The notes beneath the pieces are model-generated. The model searched no databases and was not told the DNA's origin. It saw nothing but the letters and a program-made list of their open reading frames with translations. A stretch of 64,000 bases of DNA, taken from Paenibacillus glycanilyticus NBRC 16618 (GTDB lineage: Bacteria > Bacillota > Bacilli > Paenibacillales > Paenibacillaceae). Shown here in pieces: positions 61,783-64,000 of the stretch (the stretch's first letter is position 1; every line of letters starts with the position of its first letter). Location: the NCBI RefSeq assembly GCF_004000805.1, contig NZ_BILY01000027.1, forward strand, positions 24,531 to 88,530, read 5' to 3'. Both the position numbers and the translations under genes were made by a program.

Positions 61783-64000
61783 CTAATTCTTCCTGATCGT
61801 TTGTTCATATATTCCAGATAAACCCACTCTATAGCGGATTTCGCCATTCTGATCCGTCCGCAATGCCGTGACGCCGTGCTCCTCCAGACGCTTCAGCACA
61901 TCCGGATGCGGATGACCGTAAGTGTTGGTTGCCCCGACGGAAATTGCCGCCTGAAGCGGCTTCCAATAGCGCAGCCATTCCTCCGAGGTTGAATATTTAC
62001 TGCCGTGATGAGCAATTTTCAGGACATCGATCCGGCTTAGCTTTTTGGAGGATACGGTTGATGAGAGAGTAGTATTTTGATCCCGCATACGCGATAGTAT
62101 AGCCGATTCGGCTGTGCTGCTAATATCCCCCGACAGAAGAAAGGTAGATTGATAGATTCTCATCCATAACACAACGCTGTCGTCGTTCTGATCCTCAATG
62201 ACGCGAATTCCTTCCCCCGCAGCCGGCGGCCACAAGACGGTTAATTCCGTATCGGCATCCACCTTCCACTCCTTACCGATTTCCGCACGGTAAAGCGGGA
62301 TCCCTTTGCGCAAGGCCGTGCGCATAATCGCTTCCGCGTCCTCGGCATTCTTTAAACTTCCGTTCCATGCAATGGCGCGTACGGGAATAGCGTCGAGCAC
62401 CGCCTGCAAACCGCGGATATGGTCGCTGTCCAGGTGGGAAATGACAAGCAGATCAAGAGAATGAACCCCTCGCTTCATTAATAAGGGAACAACAACCTTG
62501 CTTCCCACCTCAAACGGATCGCTGCGCTGCTTCCATTCCTCGCCGGATTTGCGGAAGCTTAACGTTCCCCCGCCATCGATCAGAATCCTCTTGCCCTGCG
62601 GCGTACGAATAAAGATGGCATCCCCTTGTCCAACATCAAGAACATCAACATCGGCCGTACGCTTCAGCATATCCGGAAAATAGGCGTAGAACAATAAGGC
62701 CGCACCCGCTAACATGGCGAGACTTAATCCGGTTGACCGCCTCCTCCATATCGGGAGCTTCCGTTCCTCCAGGAGCTCCCAAATAGGAGCAGCATCCCGT
62801 TCCATGCCGGCTGACGCTTCTTGCAGGGGCATAGTCTCGTCCGTTTCCTTCTGAACAGCAGCAGGTGCAGCAGGCAGCTGTCTGCATAGAACGGCTAGAG
62901 CCAAATACAAGGCGGCAATCCACCATAACGGAGGCGTGGCCCAGATGGTACGGACGGCGTCCACTTCCCCAAGCCAGCCGACCAGAAGAAACGTCCAATC
63001 ATTTGCGTATACGCTGACGGCTGCCAGCAGTTGACCGCCAAGCGGCCACAGCAGGCCAAAGACCAGCGCTACCGCCCCTATCGGCATTACGATAAAACTA
63101 ATAAACGGCACCAGGATCAGATTAGCCGGAATCGACAGCAAGTGAAATTGATTAAAGTAATAGACCGTCAGCGGAAAAGATACCGCTTGCGCCACAACCG
63201 TCACGGCAAGCAGATCAAGCAGCGGTTTTCCTTTGCGCCAATCCGGCATCGCACGCCTAACCGGCGGTACAAACAGAATAAGCCCTGCCGTTACGGCAAA
63301 AGACAATTGGAAGCCTACATCCTGAATAAAGGAAGGATTCCAGATCAGCATCGCTACCGCCGCCGCTGCCAGCAGATGCAGGCCGTCCTTCAGCTTATCC
63401 ATTCTGGCGGCTAGAAGCGCCAGCATCGTCATGAGCCCTGCCCTTACGACGGAAGGCGACGAGCCGGAGAGAAGCACATAAAACGGAACGGCCGCAATCA
63501 GGGTAAGCAGCAGCCGCTCCCGAGTCAAACGCAGCAGCCGCAAAACGGCCCCCAGCGCGTATACAAACACGGCCACGTGAAGCCCCGAAATGGCCAATAT
63601 ATGAGTCAGTCCCAGCCGTGAAAACTGCTGGAACTGCTCGGGGTCCAGGTCCTCGCGTATGCCTAGGACCAGCCCCTTCATGTACCCGGACTGGTCGGCC
63701 GGGTACAATCGGTCCATCCGCGCGCCAAGCCAGTCGCGCGCGGCATCCACGCGGCCGAGCACGGCGGCCGCGGTCCAGCCCGGGCCCGGCGCCGCCTGGA
63801 CGGCGCCGATGCCCTTGACCTTGAGCAGCCAGTGGACATGCTGGCTGCTCTCCAGATAGCGGCGGTAATCAAAGCCGCCGCTATTGGAAACGCCGGCCGG
63901 CCGCGCAAGCTCGCCGGCGAGGCGCACGTTGTCGCCGCGGTGCCACGCGGCGGCGACCTGTTGGTGCGGCTGCTCGGCAAGCCGCACTTGAACAAGCAGG
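61783..64000 (-). CDS. comEC: DNA internalization protein ComEC/Rec2 (5' end outside window)
   Basis: This is the DNA-uptake channel of competence. About 739 residues are visible and the frame is open to the window edge, so the N-terminus is missing. The visible part starts in the N-terminal OB-like domain, then the Competence membrane domain with about nine helices (HILAISGLHVAVFVYALG, SPSVVRAGLMTMLALLA), and ends with a metallo-beta-lactamase-like nuclease domain (DVGQGDAIFI, ISHLDSDHIRG, KIAHHGSKYST). Bases near 63600-64000 look more GC-rich than the rest. Confidence 0.95.
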   Translation of the reverse strand, partial: LLVQVRLAEQPHQQVAAAWHRGDNVRLAGELARPAGVSNSGGFDYRRYLESSQHVHWLLKVKGIGAVQAAPGPGWTAAAVLGRVDAARDWLGARMDRLYPADQSGYMKGLVLGIREDLDPEQFQQFSRLGLTHILAISGLHVAVFVYALGAVLRLLRLTRERLLLTLIAAVPFYVLLSGSSPSVVRAGLMTMLALLAARMDKLKDGLHLLAAAAVAMLIWNPSFIQDVGFQLSFAVTAGLILFVPPVRRAMPDWRKGKPLLDLLAVTVVAQAVSFPLTVYYFNQFHLLSIPANLILVPFISFIVMPIGAVALVFGLLWPLGGQLLAAVSVYANDWTFLLVGWLGEVDAVRTIWATPPLWWIAALYLALAVLCRQLPAAPAAVQKETDETMPLQEASAGMERDAAPIWELLEERKLPIWRRRSTGLSLAMLAGAALLFYAYFPDMLKRTADVDVLDVGQGDAIFIRTPQGKRILIDGGGTLSFRKSGEEWKQRSDPFEVGSKVVVPLLMKRGVHSLDLLVISHLDSDHIRGLQAVLDAIPVRAIAWNGSLKNAEDAEAIMRTALRKGIPLYRAEIGKEWKVDADTELTVLWPPAAGEGIRVIEDQNDDSVVLWMRIYQSTFLLSGDISSTAESAILSRMRDQNTTLSSTVSSKKLSRIDVLKIAHHGSKYSTSEEWLRYWKPLQAAISVGATNTYGHPHPDVLKRLEEHGVTALRTDQNGEIRYRVGLSGIYEQTIRKN

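Noticed and set aside
63618..63995. Several short GC-rich frames at the right edge
   Set aside because: All are shadows of comEC; its own frame is open through the edge with conserved domains.

Overview
The window reads as a chromosomal core region of an endospore-forming Bacillales bacterium, most probably Paenibacillus or a close relative. The gene order follows the Bacillus subtilis comEC-holA-rpsT-gpr-spoIIP-lepA-hemW-hrcA-grpE-dnaK-dnaJ-prmA-rsmE-mtaB ... rpsU-yqeY-nfeD-floA-yqfC-yqfD-phoH-yqfF-ybeY-dgkA-cdd-era-yqzL-recO-glyQ-glyS-yqfL-yqxD-dnaG-sigA-trmK-nif3 block. Sporulation genes (spoIIP, gpr, yqfC, yqfD), YpuI and YqzL support this. Base composition looks moderately GC-rich. Nearly all genes lie on the minus strand. 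Exceptions are a subtilase, a small unknown gene, a Na/Pi cotransporter gene and rpsT.

Region by region. 1-2.7 kb: a cut-off membrane protein gene coupled to an ABC ATPase, then a small operon (YpuI, DUF1540 protein, small membrane protein). 2.9-4.8 kb: a membrane-anchored subtilase on the plus strand. 4.8-5.5 kb: a gene-free spacer rich in repeats and hairpins. 5.5-5.9 kb: RNase P RNA of class A type. 6-16.5 kb: nif3, trmK, a membrane protein, sigA, dnaG, yqxD, ppsR/yqfL, glyS and glyQ behind a glycine T-box. 16.5-28.5 kb: the recO-era-cdd-dgkA-ybeY-pgpH-phoH-yqfD-yqfC group, floA/nfeD, yqeY. 28.5-38 kb: rpsU, a HIT protein, two unknown proteins, the addBA recombination nuclease. 38-43.7 kb: an rRNA methyltransferase, a Na/Pi cotransporter, a NUDIX hydrolase, mtaB, rsmE. 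43.7-51.1 kb: a site-2 protease, prmA, two small coupled genes, and the CIRCE-controlled hrcA-grpE-dnaK-dnaJ operon. 51.1-64 kb: a GNAT protein, hemW, lepA, a yqxA-like gene, spoIIP, gpr, rpsT, holA, an ECF sigma/anti-sigma pair, and comEC cut off by the window end.

The most unusual non-coding signal is a family of palindromic intergenic elements with three copies (about 5363-5422, 49811-49924 and 53060-53164). In each, an outer stem whose sequence differs between copies but still pairs encloses a shared GAAGCG-rich hairpin motif, an optional inner stem and a shared CAAYAGCG motif. This covariation-like pattern suggests a structured RNA or a mobile palindromic element. The copy inside the hrcA-grpE interval and the copy between the lepA stop codon and the lepA terminator are both expected to be transcribed. 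Two short genes absent from simple ORF calling were found by reading the minus strand: yqzL at 17673-17834 and a YfhD-like gene at 45706-45876. I saw no CRISPR array, insertion sequence, prophage, tRNA or 16S/23S rRNA gene.
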